Of a stretch of DNA of 64,000 nt, positions 1 to 11,696 are shown in pieces. A program made the position numbers and the translations under genes. Under the pieces are notes generated by a model, which was not told where the DNA came from, did not search any database, and worked only from the letters and a program-made list of their open reading frames with translations. This DNA comes from Halisarca cf. caerulea (taxonomy: Eukaryota > Porifera > Demospongiae > Chondrillida > Halisarcidae), in assembly GCA_963170055.1 (NCBI GenBank), contig CAUJGJ010000444.1:2090001-2154000 (forward strand). Reading direction: 5' to 3'. Every line of letters starts with the position of its first letter. Positions within the stretch are counted from its first letter, which is position 1.

Positions 1-579
1 GGAAGACCTCCAACAAATACCTTTCTTGAGAATGTATTCAATGCAAATTTTACTCTTGACAAGATGCGCCCTTCATTTACAACAAAAGAGATAAATTACA
101 AATAAGTTGAATAATGGTGAATTCTCATGAATAACCCACTGCATTTTGTATTTAGTGGAAATTTGGCAGATTAATGAGTGTGACATATCAATAGTTGATT
201 TGGTCAACACACCATAAGGTGAGAATTCACTGCAAAGCTGCAAAGCATTATAGTTTTACATTTATATATTATACTGATCGAAGAAAACCAAGTGTGAAAC
301 AAGGTGACATGTATTAGATACCACTATAGTCCAGGTCCTACCATAGATGCTGGAGTATATGGTCCTACCCTGATGGTTTCATAAAGTTCTTGCCCATTAA
401 TTATAAAACAATACAATCCTGGGTAGTGAATTCCATTAAAACTTTCCATACATTTGACCATAGATACTAGAAGGCACCTACCCATTAAACAGTAGTTCAA
501 ATCAACTTAGTTTAGTTGTACAGCCAGTAAATGAGGAGGGGCGCCTTCTAAAGGGTGATCTGTGGCTTTGCCTACTGGA

Positions 580-650
580 GGGGCTTCCTAGCTCAGAAGG
601 TAGAACATCAGTGTACAAAGCTGAAGGTCACTGGTGCAGCGGAAGTCCAT
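580..650 (+). repeat. tRNA-like sequence, probably the head of a SINE
   Basis: The segment starts GGGGCTT and ends with a near-complementary AAGTCC. Between them is a good A-box-like TAGCTCAGAAGGTAGA, then a five-pair stem (TCAGT/GCTGA, one G-U) closing a seven-base loop with T at position 33. The T arm and B box (around 626-640) are degraded, so it is not a functional tRNA. A tRNA-derived SINE head or tRNA pseudogene fits best. The 3' boundary of any SINE body is not clear. Confidence 0.4.
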
Positions 651-680
651 TTTTCTCATGACTCATGTTTTTCCCCACAG

Positions 681-835
681 TAGGCTAGGCTAGGTTTGGT
701 TGGTTAGGCAACTAGGCTAGGCTAGGTTTGGTTGCTCTAGACTTATTTGACCATTATGTCTGCTGCCGAGAGTGTAAGACCTCGAGCCTTTCCAGAGTAA
801 CTAGACTAGGCTAGGTTGCATGGGTTGTCCTAGAC
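681..835. repeat. Short GGCTAGGCTAGG-type tandem and dispersed repeat
   Basis: A unit of about 30 bp containing GGCTAGGCTAGGTTTGGTTG occurs twice in tandem (about 685-735). A shortened form recurs at about 803-825 (ACTAGGCTAGGTTGCATGG). It looks like a degenerate minisatellite or part of an older repeat. Confidence 0.5.
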
Positions 836-1824
836 TTCTATGATCATTAGGTCTGTTAGGGAGGCACGAGGTGCATGGTTGGATGCCGCCCTTTCCTGGG
901 TAACACTTTCCAAAACAATACAACCTTGCAATAAACATTCTCGTGGATTCTAAGGAGCAGAGAAACTCATTTGTATGAGCGTCTACTCACGTACTTGGGG
1001 CAGGCCAGCATTTAGCTGCGTGGATACAGTTGTTTACTTTCTTACAACGACTATCATCGTCATTTTCCTTATCTTGTAATGGAAACAGATAACCTAAACG
1101 AAGAGAATGAATGTAGTGTATATATGTACGTGAAATTTGTGAAGGTAAGAGACTTAATAGAGTCACATTTGTAATGCCCGTCTTACGTACTTGACTTTGT
1201 CACATGGAACTTTGCCAGTGATTCGTCGACACTAGCTTGGAAAGAAGATAGAGAAGCACTTTGTGGCGGTTCCATGGTCGTCACTTGTTCTTGACTGTTT
1301 TATCTCTAAAATTTGAATGAAGAGTGCCGTTGGTAACATAGCTAACTCTCTCACACACATTCGCTTCAGAGGAAACCAATGAAATAGCTTGAAGAAAAAT
1401 TTCGCGCGCGAGCGGCGAACTGTGAACTGTTCGCGACGCTATGCCGCATGCATGGAAATCCCTCGGGAAATCCAGAAAAAATCCATAAGAAGGCTCAATA
1501 ATATCCACTGTCTACAAGAACGTCACAAAATTAATGCAGTATGATGCAAAGCATAGTATTTTCTTCAAGTCATCAATTGTGTTTGTTGTGTATTTCAGCG
1601 TTCCCATGCATATGCAGTTAACTTGAGACCAGCAGTGGCTGACGGGATATCCCTGTTTGAAGTAATAATTTACTACTACTAGCTGAATCCCTTGAAATGG
1701 AAGGTTATCAGCTACTGCTCCCCATTCCTGAGTCTGAAGGCCTCCCCCACCGGATTCATACATATACATACTCTGGGACGAAGTATCAAGTGATGAGCCA
1801 CAAGACTGGTACCTGTGTCAAGTC

Positions 1825-3645
1825 GTGGAATATTATGCCAATGGCCTCGCTAAGGTAAAACGTCTAAATTCATTTTCCACAGAAATCATCAGTTTGAAGT
1901 CAACACCATGGCACTTCACCCAGAAATTAGCCAAGAAGTTCCTCCCAACCGAAGCAGCACCTCCCAAATTTCCGCTCAAAAGGGTCAGAGAGCAAGCCCT
2001 ACAGCCAAAGTCAATCACATCGTCCAGTCACAAAGTCAAGGCATTTGCAGACGAACTCACAGTCATTTCAAGATCACTATCAAGCCACCAAAAGGTCCTT
2101 GAAGCTACAGTCATCAAATGCAAGGACATGGACCTCCAAGTCCGACCTGACAAATGTGTTTACATCCTATATAATGGTAAGAAAGTGCTAGATGACTCAT
2201 CAGTCCAACTTCCTTCAGGGAGTACCAACAGCATTCGTGCAGCACCAACTGAGTTCCTTGGTGGATATGTTGGCCACACTCACTCAGCAACTAGAAAAGC
2301 TGCCTCAATCCACCTCCTCGAATTCATCACAAAGGCCCTTGATGAAATTGACAAACAACCAATCCGAGGAGAATATATAAGTGCTGGATCCTAAAACACT
2401 ACCTAGCACCATCACTGCACCTATATTCGGTGATTGACAACATCCCAGAAGAAACCATTAAGCAAATACAAGCAAAAGTAAATAAGATTGTCCAAAATGG
2501 CTTAACCTTCCAAGGTCAGCTACATTAGCTCCCTATACCACCCCACTGTGCTGGGCCTTCCATTCTTCCCCCATCTAAGACTGAAGGCTAAAGTTGATTA
2601 CCTCCGTGCTATCACAACTTCCTCAGACCCATTGCTTTAGGAACTGGCTCAAAGATTTTCCACTCAGAATTTGCCCAGCTCGATCCCACCACCCTCTCTT
2701 GACCTACTCAAGTCTGCTAGAGAATCAATTAAAGATCTTCCACCTTCTAAACTTGCATTACAACTGGAGCAAGCAACCAGAAAGGTTACTGAAGCCCATC
2801 AAGTCACCCACTGGGATAAACATCTTGACACCCTCTCGGTCCAATCCCAATTTAAGGACATAGTTATCCTTGAGGGAGACTGCAAAATTTGGTCCAGGAT
2901 TCAATCTGGCTTGTCAGCTGGCCAATTAAGCTTCTTGTTAAAAGCTGGAATTAACTGATTGTTTACCCACACCTCTAAACTTGAGCAGGTGGAGGATACA
3001 AACCGACCCGAAATGCCCCTTATGCTCTTGGCCACAACCAACCACAAAGCACATCATGAACAGATGTCCAACAGCCTTAAACCAAGGCAGATATACCTGG
3101 TGCCATGATTCAGTCCTGCAAACATTTACAAAGGCACTCGTCCCAGCTCTTAGTCTATTTGAGACCCTGTATGCAGACCTCCCAGGCCTCAGAGCCAGCA
3201 ATAACCCACCAGCCACCATCCCAACAAGCCTCTCAACAACATCAGATCGGCCGGACCTTGTGCATGATTGTTTCTGGGGGTGATGTACATATTTTGGAGC
3301 TCACCATCCCGGCCAATACCATTGAAAACTTGAAAGAAGCAAGGCATCGCAAGCAAGCCAAATACCAGCCCCTGATTGGAGACCTCGAATCACATCCACG
3401 CACTAGGGAGGTATCGTACTACACCGTAGAAGTTGAATCACTTGGTCACTATCCGCCATCCGCCAAGCCCTACGTAAAGCCTGCCCATCCCTCTCAAAGA
3501 ATGAGGCCAAGGACATTATGGCCCAAGCAGCCAAAGTGGCTGCAGGCTGCTCTTATTACATCTTTAGAGCCCGCCCGTCCAAAGACTGGGACAGCCACAA
3601 AACTCTATATACTTTGTCGTAGCTATCATTTACCAGTTCATGTAT
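1825..3645 (+). mobile_element. Degenerate non-LTR retrotransposon (RLE-type LINE), copy A
   Basis: Fragments of one polyprotein can be read in three forward frames. Around 2035-2180 is a reverse-transcriptase palm/thumb fragment (FADELTVIS, then LQVRPDKC and, further on, PTEFLGG). Around 2995-3090 is a zinc knuckle of form CPLC-x11-H-x4-C followed by ALNQGRYTW. Around 3285-3460 is a restriction-like endonuclease stretch: VHILELTIP, then an RK-KY pair and EVESLGHY. The order RT, zinc knuckle, endonuclease is that of R2/NeSL/CRE-like elements with a C-terminal endonuclease. Frameshifts and stops make it dead. The 5' part of the RT is missing or unreadable. Confidence 0.7.
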
Positions 3646-4038
3646 TTTCCATTAGAATTAAACTGCTACCTTATATCATTCATTATTACTCACATTGTTA
3701 ATTTTACCATAAAAGGACTAGCTCCAAATGTCTTGCCAAGCCCATGTCACTCATGTTAGCTTGTGTCCGAGGCTGTATTATTAATTATATTATTGTCCTT
3801 GTACTATTATCTTGCAATTAATGCAATGTTTTCTCTTTGACAGAGTGTTGCAATAATTGGTACAAGAGAATTCAGTGGAATGGAGGATGGAAATGGGTTA
3901 AACTGCATGGATGCACAGTTTTGTGCCTAGTCACCATTTGTGAAGATTTGGGGCCAAGCAATTTCGAGTAGAATGACTCAGTAAAAAGTTTTGCAAAATC
4001 TGTGAATTGTTACAGGTTAAAGCTTTGGTTGGACCCTA

Positions 4039-4255
4039 TAGGGTAAGGCGGGGTAACTCGGAACGCATGGGTAACTTGGAACGGCTGAGCAAAGACAGTG
4101 CCAATAGAAGCTACAGGCTCAAGTTTTGGTCAGTAATGTCTCCATGAATAGAGCATTCAGCAGTGGCAAGTATGGCTGGCCAGCTTAATCATAGCAAAAG
4201 ATATAGGCCCTACTCCAAGTTACCCAGGTGTTCCAAGTTACCCCACATTACCCTA
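4039..4255. mobile_element. MITE with TAGGGTAA.GCGGGGTAAC terminal inverted repeats
   Basis: The left end reads TAGGGTAAGGCGGGGTAACT and continues with a second GGGTAACTTGGAAC motif. The right end is its reverse complement with few changes (GTTACCCCACATTACCCTAG). The element is about 217 bp, has no coding capacity, and is flanked by TA-like bases. The terminal repeats themselves contain a repeated GGTAACTTGGAAC submotif. Confidence 0.65.
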
Positions 4256-5041
4256 GCAAGCCGAAGGACTTTTGTCCATCACTCCACATATATACGGAGC
4301 TCCGTCTTCCCACTTGCCCCTACATCTGCCCACCCAAGGAATCCATTTCCTCACTGGTAAGAGTCTACCTCCCCACCTGCTCAGTCTATGTATATATAAT
4401 ATATATATACATGCCTACTGAAGGAGTCCTTTTTTCCACCAGTAGAGTCCATATCATCGTAAACCTGCCAAATCCATTTTAGTTGTTAACTTAGATTACT
4501 GACCCACCCATGCATGAAGAGAAATAATTGGATTTTGGGCATGTCTGATGTTGTAAAGAGCTATATATTCTCTGAGATGAAGGCCAAATAACTGACAGGC
4601 ACATCGCTGCTACTCAAGCTCTTTTGTTGCAGAAGTTTGGTACTGATGGGGGTTTCAGTTTTTGGATCCCTTCTTAGTCAGAATAGTCATGACTTCAAAC
4701 TGGTAAGAAGGCTGTGCAAATCCACCATGATTGGTTATCTCACTGGATTGCATTGAGCAATTTCAATGGATCAAGAGGCTGTTGTATTTTGACATCCAGT
4801 TATACTTGTCTTGTTCACTTCATTTAAGAACAGTTAGCTTCCATATATTATATAATCATAATTTATGCAACATACTAATAATTATAGCTTCTTGCTGTGG
4901 ACAGGTCGATGACCTTCAGATTGTCTTAAGAATACAAAGATACTCTAACAAACATACAGAGCTGGGCTAAAGTATGACATGATCAGCTGTAGATGGAATA
5001 CATGCATGTTAATGTATTTAGTAAGCTTAGTAATAATATAA

Positions 5042-5475
5042 TAGGGCAAAGTACAGTAATTTGAAACACAGGGGTAATTTGGGACAGGGTCTTTACTTTT
5101 GCTATACAGTGGAATCTCCAAATAGAGGACACTTTGGGACACTCTTAAGCTTTTTGTCCTTTGTAAGGAGGTTGTCCTATTTGGGAGGCCCAAAATGTAT
5201 TGGAACTATAGGGAGAAAATATCTTGGGACCTCCAGATGTGTTCATTGTAGAGAGATTGTCCTTACTTCAGTGAGTCCACTATATGATCAGAGATTCCAC
5301 TATAGTTAAGTTGTATGGCCACACGTGCTATACTACTGAACTCCCAATTCACGGAGACAACAACTATGAGAATTAATAATGGTATGTATAGCTTTCAACT
5401 GATGTTGTGCGTTTGACCCACTGTCTTGAATTACTCCACCATTGATCCAAATTATACCCCGCTTTACCTTAACAA
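5042..5475. mobile_element. MITE related to the 4039 element, interrupted by another MITE
   Basis: The left end (AGGGCAAAGTACAGTAATTTG, then GGGGTAATTTGGGA) pairs imperfectly with the right end near 5440-5475 (TCCAAATTATACCCCGCTTTACC). This resembles the termini of the element at 4039-4255. A separate element at 5107-5304 sits inside it, so the nesting gives a relative age: the outer element is older. Confidence 0.45.
5107..5304. mobile_element. MITE of the CAGTnnAACCTC family
   Basis: The ends read ACAGTGGAATCTC and GAGATTCCACTAT, reverse complements, next to TA. The interior repeats words such as GGACA, GTCCT and TTGTCC in both orientations. Members of the same end-type recur at 13811, 17996, 23457, 31257, 48766, 51707, 52864, 62328 and 63706. 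TA target duplication and the CAGT end suit a Tc1/mariner or pogo/Tigger-derived non-autonomous family. Confidence 0.6.
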
Positions 5476-6366
5476 TAGCACCAAAATACAATTATTATAC
5501 CACAATTGCCAATTCAATGGCTAGGAGCAAAGAGATTGATGCAGCTATTGTAAAAGGCAAATATCGAAGTGAGTGGCACTTAATTTTCCTCCTCTCTATA
5601 AAAGTACAGTGGGTACATGACCCTGTTTGGTCCAGGGTATATATATACAGAATGGGAAAATTAATGATTTATGATGAATTAATTTCAAATTTATATATTT
5701 TCTACTGTACGTATTATCTATGCTCAAAGTACTGTAAAATAGCTGCTGAGAGTATGACATGCAGAGATGGATGATGCATATGCATATGGTTCAAACTACG
5801 TATAGTAAGTGGGTCAAGATTCAACATTATGCTGCAATAATTATATCTGCGGCTGTAGCACACGTGCTTATTTGAAAGTGGGTATTAATAAGTATCACAA
5901 GAATAGTGCAAGGTATATTCACTGAAATAATATGTGACAAACAATATAATAACTATAATGCATGATTCTGCTAGACTATGACTGTACATGAAAGACCTTA
6001 CATGTTAGCAAACAATGAGGATAAAATTACATCCTGAATTTCAAAGTAACGTTGAAACCAATACAATAATTAACTAGAGGTGATATTGCAAGGTTGATTT
6101 TATTTTATATTATATTACTGCATGTAGTCTGAGCATGTAATTGAGAATGAATTTGGTACAATATGTGTAGATTTTCCCATTAATTGTACTTGTTATGAGA
6201 TATGGATGGGGTTTCCACAGATATAATGTTAAGTGTTGAAATCAAAAGACTTTAAATTATACTGGGGCTGCTGCAGCTGTGTTTTTGTCTGGTTGTGTAT
6301 TGTATGTCCAATTGAGCAGTGATAAAACTGAGAAAATTATATGTCAATTTTAGATACTTTGGCAAT

Positions 6367-6433
6367 GTGTGTGTTTGTGTGTGTGTATGTGTGTGTGCGC
6401 GCGCGTGTGTGTGTACGTGTGCATGTGCGCACA
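6367..6433. repeat. GT/GC-rich microsatellite
   Basis: An imperfect (GT)n tract with a GCGCGCG core and TATG interruptions. It is a simple repeat with no coding meaning, although antisense frames through it appear open. Confidence 0.9.
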
Positions 6434-6988
6434 TATGTGTGTGGCTTTGCTGATTTATCCTTACCTTTATTAGCATTAAATTAGCCATTATGTAAATATG
6501 TATATTATATATATTATACATCATTCATTGTAATATTATGCATACTAAATGAAACAATAAATCATGCGAAGACATAAAATAAAGATTACATATATACAGC
6601 AATAAACCAAATAGAAATCTGATCAACAAGTAACCAATATATAGCTTCATACATATAGTTTCAAAATCTCATGTAAACCCAGTTATGACACGAAAATACA
6701 TAAGAATTAGCCATTATGCACTGTTAACGTGTATTTGTGTGCACTGTGTATATTTTTTTATTTAAATGTTTTATTTAAATAAATAAATAAGTAATTGTTG
6801 TATGTGTTACAATTGGATATTAACCCATACACATTCATGCATTCATTATGGTTCCATCATACATCTATGATTTCTTAATTCAAGGTTTGCAAGTGCAATT
6901 CTGAATGATTGAATTAAAATGTACTCACAGTATAAAGCTACAAATTCAATCGCTAGCATCATTGTAACAAGTGAAAGTCAAGTGTGAG

Positions 6989-9900
6989 TTAAATAAGAGC
7001 TGTAGGAATATCTGTGATGGTGAGACGGAACTTAAGTGAGTCATTTTCCATGCAACTTCTGTAAATTGTTTCGAATCTATTGGGCATCCAGTAGTCTTCA
7101 TTTTCATCATACAAGCTGAACAGAAGGATTCTTCTGGTATAATTGTGGGCCACACGCTTGCCATCTTCTGGTGTTAAATAACGTAGCGAAGCATGGTAGA
7201 TAGTATCATCGACTCTTAAAAGATCACATTTGGCAGTAGCTGAAAAAGGCCAACTCAAGGAATCGTCAAATTCCCCACAATACATGTATAGAGAAATGTA
7301 ATTGAAGTAGTTTGATCCAAAGTTAATTGCGACGGATATTTTGTAGCCATGATTATGGGTATAGAAGACTTTACTACTCCAGGTAGAACTGCCTTGGTCT
7401 TTCAAGTGCACAGATGGAACCACAAAGTCAAATGTTGCCATTTGCTCTGTTCCTGGAAGAAATACCTGAGACTGCACATCACTGAGGGACGATGAAGATG
7501 ACATTGGTTGCAAACTGTGACCGCTTGAATCAGAAGCTGTACTATTGATAGCATGTACATCACAACTTGTTTTCCTACGGCTAATGTGTTTTAATTTCGT
7601 TCGAACTGATTCCAAAGAAATCTTTTGCTTCTTCTCCAGCAAATCTCCAGACAATGATTCACACTGATATAGTCCTTGGAATTTACAGCGGTGATGGATA
7701 ACATTTTTAAGTGGCATGGAAATGCAGCTACTGCAGCCTTTCCCAGCATTTGGACAAAAAACCTGAATTTCCAATATCTTCCTATCCAGCAATGCATCTG
7801 TAACAAGGTCCACCTTCAAGTTGCAGCTAGGGCAAGTCAGACCATTTTTATAACATTCCTTACAGCAAATCTTCCCGCAACACTTAGCCTTTTGGACACT
7901 GGAAGGGAGATCCTTGCAGAACATACAAAGGTACTGCTGGTTTGCTGATGATGAGGAATTGTAAGGTCTACCCAAGTACCTTAAAATGATGAAACCTGAC
8001 AAAGTACAAGTGAAAACTCATTATACTATAGTATCTAATATCAAAAATATGACACTTTACCACATTCAATGAAACATTATACGTATATATTGGGAAAATT
8101 ATTGTATTTTGAAAAATCTAATGTAAAAGTATATGTAGATGATCAAGTGAAGACTGACAAATGCAGCTGCATGTGAAACATATTTGAAGTATTCAACTAC
8201 ATAATTATATTAAGTTAAACCACTGCTTAAATGGAAGTTAGTAATTACTATACACTTCAATTGTTATGTATAAAACATTGCAATGGACAGAAAGAAAAAA
8301 GGCACACTTTGTGGGCTACAGACAGTTACGGTGAGTTATCATCAATGATTTGGTAAAGTAATTCTCTTTAACATTATGGTTCTATAGAGTCATGAAAAGT
8401 TTGGTCTCGCATGGTATTGATTTGTCTGGTGTGAATATCAAAAACAAACTCCAGGCAACCATTGAGTTGAGGCAATATATGTATGCTAAGTTTGGGTTAG
8501 GGTTGATTGAAAACTACCCAGCTGAACCCAACTTATTGGTGAGACCAGATTTTGTCACAGTCTGGCTCACTAGACCATCCCTCCCCTAACCTGGCAGGTG
8601 GGAGCTTGTTGGGACGGTCTACCAAGCCAGACTAGATTTGTCATGACAGTTCTACAGTAAATAGGGTGCACATGCAAGCATTTGTTTGTATGCGATGTAC
8701 ATTGATACATGTTACTATGTACATTGATACATGTTACTATTACTATGCGATGTACATACATGTTACTATTCTATTCCATTACAAAGCATGGTATTCATAC
8801 CCCTATAAGTGTATAATAATATATGGTGCATGGAGCCAGTGATCCACAAATTGATTACATTTGATATATAACCCACAACAGCAACCCATTAATACACACA
8901 AGTCATAACAATACTATAATATATATATATTTTCATAGTATATTTTCAGTTTAAATTTGTAGACATGTAAGTACACATGTATATACATACGTATTCAGTA
9001 CATGTGTACTGCAAAGGCATACTTTTCGATATTTCCTGTACATGTATCAAACTTTTGCTTACCGCTTTGAAAGTGCGAAATGACAGATGCAACTGTAGTA
9101 TCCAGATTCACCCAGCCCCACAGAAGGCAGTTTGTTGGCACTGTAGTACACTGAGTTTTGAAGTTCACTTTGTTGATGTTTATCACAAACTCTCCCTTCA
9201 TAGTAAACCTGCAACCAACTGTATCACCTGCAGTGATGTGCATCAGCTTCAAAGCATTCTGAAAGTAATGCTCTTCGCCATCAAAACAAATGTTGTTCCA
9301 GCTGACAAACCAGAATTTTTGACTCAAGTACATTTCCTTCATGCTTTTCATTTTGCTCACTTCAGCAGGTGGCAATGATGTGAAACCAAAACTCTGTGAT
9401 CAAGTTAACAAAATAGAAAAAAAAACAGTGCATAGTAAATATAATGCATGTCGATTCTTTCACAGGATTGTATGTAGGGTGACAACAATGTATTTCTCTT
9501 AGTCCAATTTGACTCATAATTAACAGAATACAAGGTATATGTAGTCCAATATATTCCTAGACTGGAAGAGTAAAATTAATTATTTATAATAGTACAGTAC
9601 ATATGTATGTATTTACAGTATATAAATAGGCAGCCAAAATTGAAGCTGGGTGAATTATCCTGAATTTGTATTGAGGAGTAAGTACTAGATACTACATGCC
9701 CGTGAGGGAGTAATGCATTTGCTGCACGAAATACGCTTGAATCGCTTGCAAAGCATTGAAGAGTAAGTGTGCAACTGAACATTCATTGAACATACTTTAT
9801 TATAAAATTATTAACTGGATGATTGTTTTGAAAACAATTGTCATATTTGGACGTTGTTTAGAAAACAATTCCCATCATATTTCTCTATCAGACGACACTC

Positions 9901-11451
9901 TGGGGGAAATCCAAATCAAAACAATATAGGTATAGACAAAGAAATTTTCATCAATAATCTGAATAATCCACATTGTATATGTGATACTGTTTAAAGCCCA
10001 TGAAGTATTGGATTATCATGCATACGTTATGGCCCAGTATTATTATTCATACAATTATTATTCCACGAATGGCTGTCCACCGGCTACACGAACAACAGAC
10101 ACACCCAGTATTATTATTCATACAATTGTTATTCCACAAATCGCTGTCCACTGGCTACACGAACAACAGACACACCCAGTATTATTATTCATACAATTAT
10201 TATTCCACGAATCGCTGTCCACTGGCTACACGAACAACAGACACACCCAGTATTATTATTCATACAATTGTTATTCCACAAATCGCTGTCCACTGGCTAC
10301 ACGAACAACAGACACACACATATGTAAATGTTTGCTATTGTGCAGGATGGGAATTTCAATCCAGAAACTAAATTTTGTTATCCATGCAGAGGAAGGCTAC
10401 ATAATATTTACTATCATCACATTAGGAGAATCAGTATAGTGTAACCTTTAGAAGTGCTAAAAGGCAAATTTGGATAAGTTTTATCTTTGGACAGATATAT
10501 AATGCATGTCACAATTTTTCATCAACAATCATTCAATTGTACAACGTTTCGCCAACTTGGACTTCATTAGGTACACACCGTGGCAACTAAAAACTGAAAA
10601 AAACTGATTGAACAATTTCTAAAAGGCAACGTTATCATCATACATTAGAAGAAATTTCATGAAACCTTAAGAGAAACATGAGTAAGTACATTGACAAATA
10701 AGAATGATGATTTTCTGCTGTATATATGGTATGATAAAAGCACTATCATAACAAAATGGCATTATATGTGACCTTATGTTGGCATCAATATAATCATTAC
10801 TTCAGTATTAGGTCCACTGATATGAAATTATACCCTACAATCATTCTCTCCAAAAACAACATCGTGTGCATGGACGTTACGTATTATGTTAGTACTTTCT
10901 AACAGGAGCTGTCATGCCCTGCATCAGAGCCATGAGTGTAGTAATGACATTATTATATGTGCATTTCCTTGCATATCTACACAATGCAGTCAACTAAAAC
11001 ACAAAGGACAGAACAATAGGTAGGCAAAGTCCAGAGAATAGCAGCCAAACCTCCCTACTATGAACCCAGGATACAATAATCTCCCTAACATGACAAACTT
11101 AAATCTTAGAAGATTTACTGTATTGTATTAAAGTTACGTACTACCACTGGAGGGTGGCCGAGAGAGGTTAGTTTCGACTGTAGGCCTATACTGTCGGTAT
11201 ATCGACCGAGAACAACACACCACAAGCAGACTAACTATGGGTGGACCATAATGCCTCGTCTCCAGAATCTTCACTATGAAATCCGATTCGAGGGCTATCG
11301 GCTGATCAGAAAACACGAATCCATCCATGTCGCTAAATAGTAGGGCATCACTTAAACAAGCAATTAGACCAGATTCGTAAAGGGCAACACCATTTCCTCG
11401 ACACTGGCTGAATTTATCGAACCCTTCCTTCTTTGAGGGTCTAACCGACAT
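6989..11451 (-). CDS. NHR-RING-zinc finger-TRAF (MATH) protein, three exons
   Basis: Probable E3 ubiquitin ligase or signalling adaptor. Exons on the minus strand: 11451-11236, 9393-9063 and 7995-6989. They total 1554 coding bases, 517 residues, with phases 0 and 1 matching at both junctions. The ATG at 11451 starts exon 1. Residues about 14-180 resemble a Neuralized (NHR) domain (GNGVALYES, GFVFSDQPI, GDTVGCRF, LLWGWVNL). Residues 206-240 are a Cys-rich RING (CMFC ... CCGKICCKEC ... CPSC) with Gly/Cys where His is usual. Residues about 253-296 are a TRAF/Siah-like zinc finger (VFCPNAGKGC ... H-x3-C). Residues 371-513 are a MATH domain (THNHGYKISVAI, LSWPFSA, ILLFSLYDE). NHR domains bind glycan or peptide ligands, RINGs recruit E2, and TRAF domains bind receptor tails. 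The first junction uses an ATA|GTTAGT donor and is the least certain part. AATAAA-type signals lie about 215-230 bp past the stop. Confidence 0.72.
10035..10318. repeat. Four tandem copies of a 71-bp unit
   Basis: Units begin at 10035, 10106, 10177 and 10248, each starting CAGTATTATTATTCATAC and ending AACAACAGACACACC. Copies differ at only a few positions, such as ATTATTATT/TTGTTATT and CGAATGG/CAAATCG. Copies 2 and 4 resemble each other more than their neighbours, so amplification may have been by dimers. The array lies in intron 1 of the NHR-RING-TRAF gene. Confidence 0.9.
10475..10620. mobile_element. Solo arm of the palindromic element at 14635-14920
   Basis: The sequence TTATCTTTGGACAGAT, then CACAATTTTTCATCAA and finally ACTGATTGAACAAT matches, in the same order, one arm of the inverted repeat in CCDC13 intron 4. 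Only one arm is present here, inside intron 1 of the NHR-RING-TRAF gene. Confidence 0.6.
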
Positions 11452-11696
11452 TTTGATAACGTTTCGACTGGTGTACAGCCCACAAACCTCGAACTATCCA
11501 AATTTATCAGCCACTGGCACGGAATACTATTACCACAATGTCTAATAAACATGAATTTCACAATTTTCAAGCGAATGACTCAAGTAGGAAAGAAATGTGT
11601 GAATAGCATATCAGGAAAGGCTGGCGTTGTATTGGTACGTTGAAACGTGTATAGGTATAGTGTTACCCCGCGTAATCTCACGTGCAAGTGGGAAAG
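11452..11696. promoter_or_regulatory. Probable shared bidirectional promoter
   Basis: The two initiator ATGs, 11451 on the minus strand and 11697 on the plus strand, are 245 bp apart and point away from each other. This interval must hold both transcription starts and 5' untranslated regions unless further non-coding exons exist. It has several CpGs (for example CGTTTCGACTG, CCCGCGTAATCTCACG) and no TATA box placed convincingly for either gene, as in divergent housekeeping or ciliary pairs. The AAG before the plus-strand ATGG is a good Kozak context. Confidence 0.6.

Larger units (their letters stand above)
1..1824. other. Intergenic DNA with one possible short first exon
   Basis: Mostly AT-rich non-coding sequence with no convincing gene. 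One weak candidate is an ATG at 1079 followed by 22 open codons and a good donor (GTGAAG then GTAAGA at 1145). It could be a first coding exon, but I found no partner exon with a recognisable product downstream. Open frames on the minus strand at 1281-1769 show no domain and no conserved-looking composition, so I do not call them genes. Confidence 0.3.
3646..6988. other. Intergenic, AT-rich, with MITEs and a microsatellite
   Basis: No supported gene. Open frames here are short and lack domains. The stretch holds the inverted-repeat elements at 4039-4255 and 5042-5475 and a GT-rich microsatellite at 6367-6433. On the minus strand, AATAAA-type signals at about 6757-6775 could serve the gene that ends at 6989. 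Confidence 0.6.

Noticed and set aside
8392..8589. 65-residue plus-strand frame in the intron of the NHR-RING-TRAF gene
   Set aside because: No domain, no splice or promoter context. It lies between the two exons of the opposite-strand gene.
9576..9782. Minus-strand frame considered as an extra NHR exon
   Set aside because: It has no good donor, and the flanking exons join directly in phase 0 with a continuous NHR pattern, so it is not needed.
10035..10318. Regularly spaced repeats that could suggest a CRISPR array
   Set aside because: Units are contiguous with no unique spacers, in an animal intron. It is an ordinary tandem repeat.
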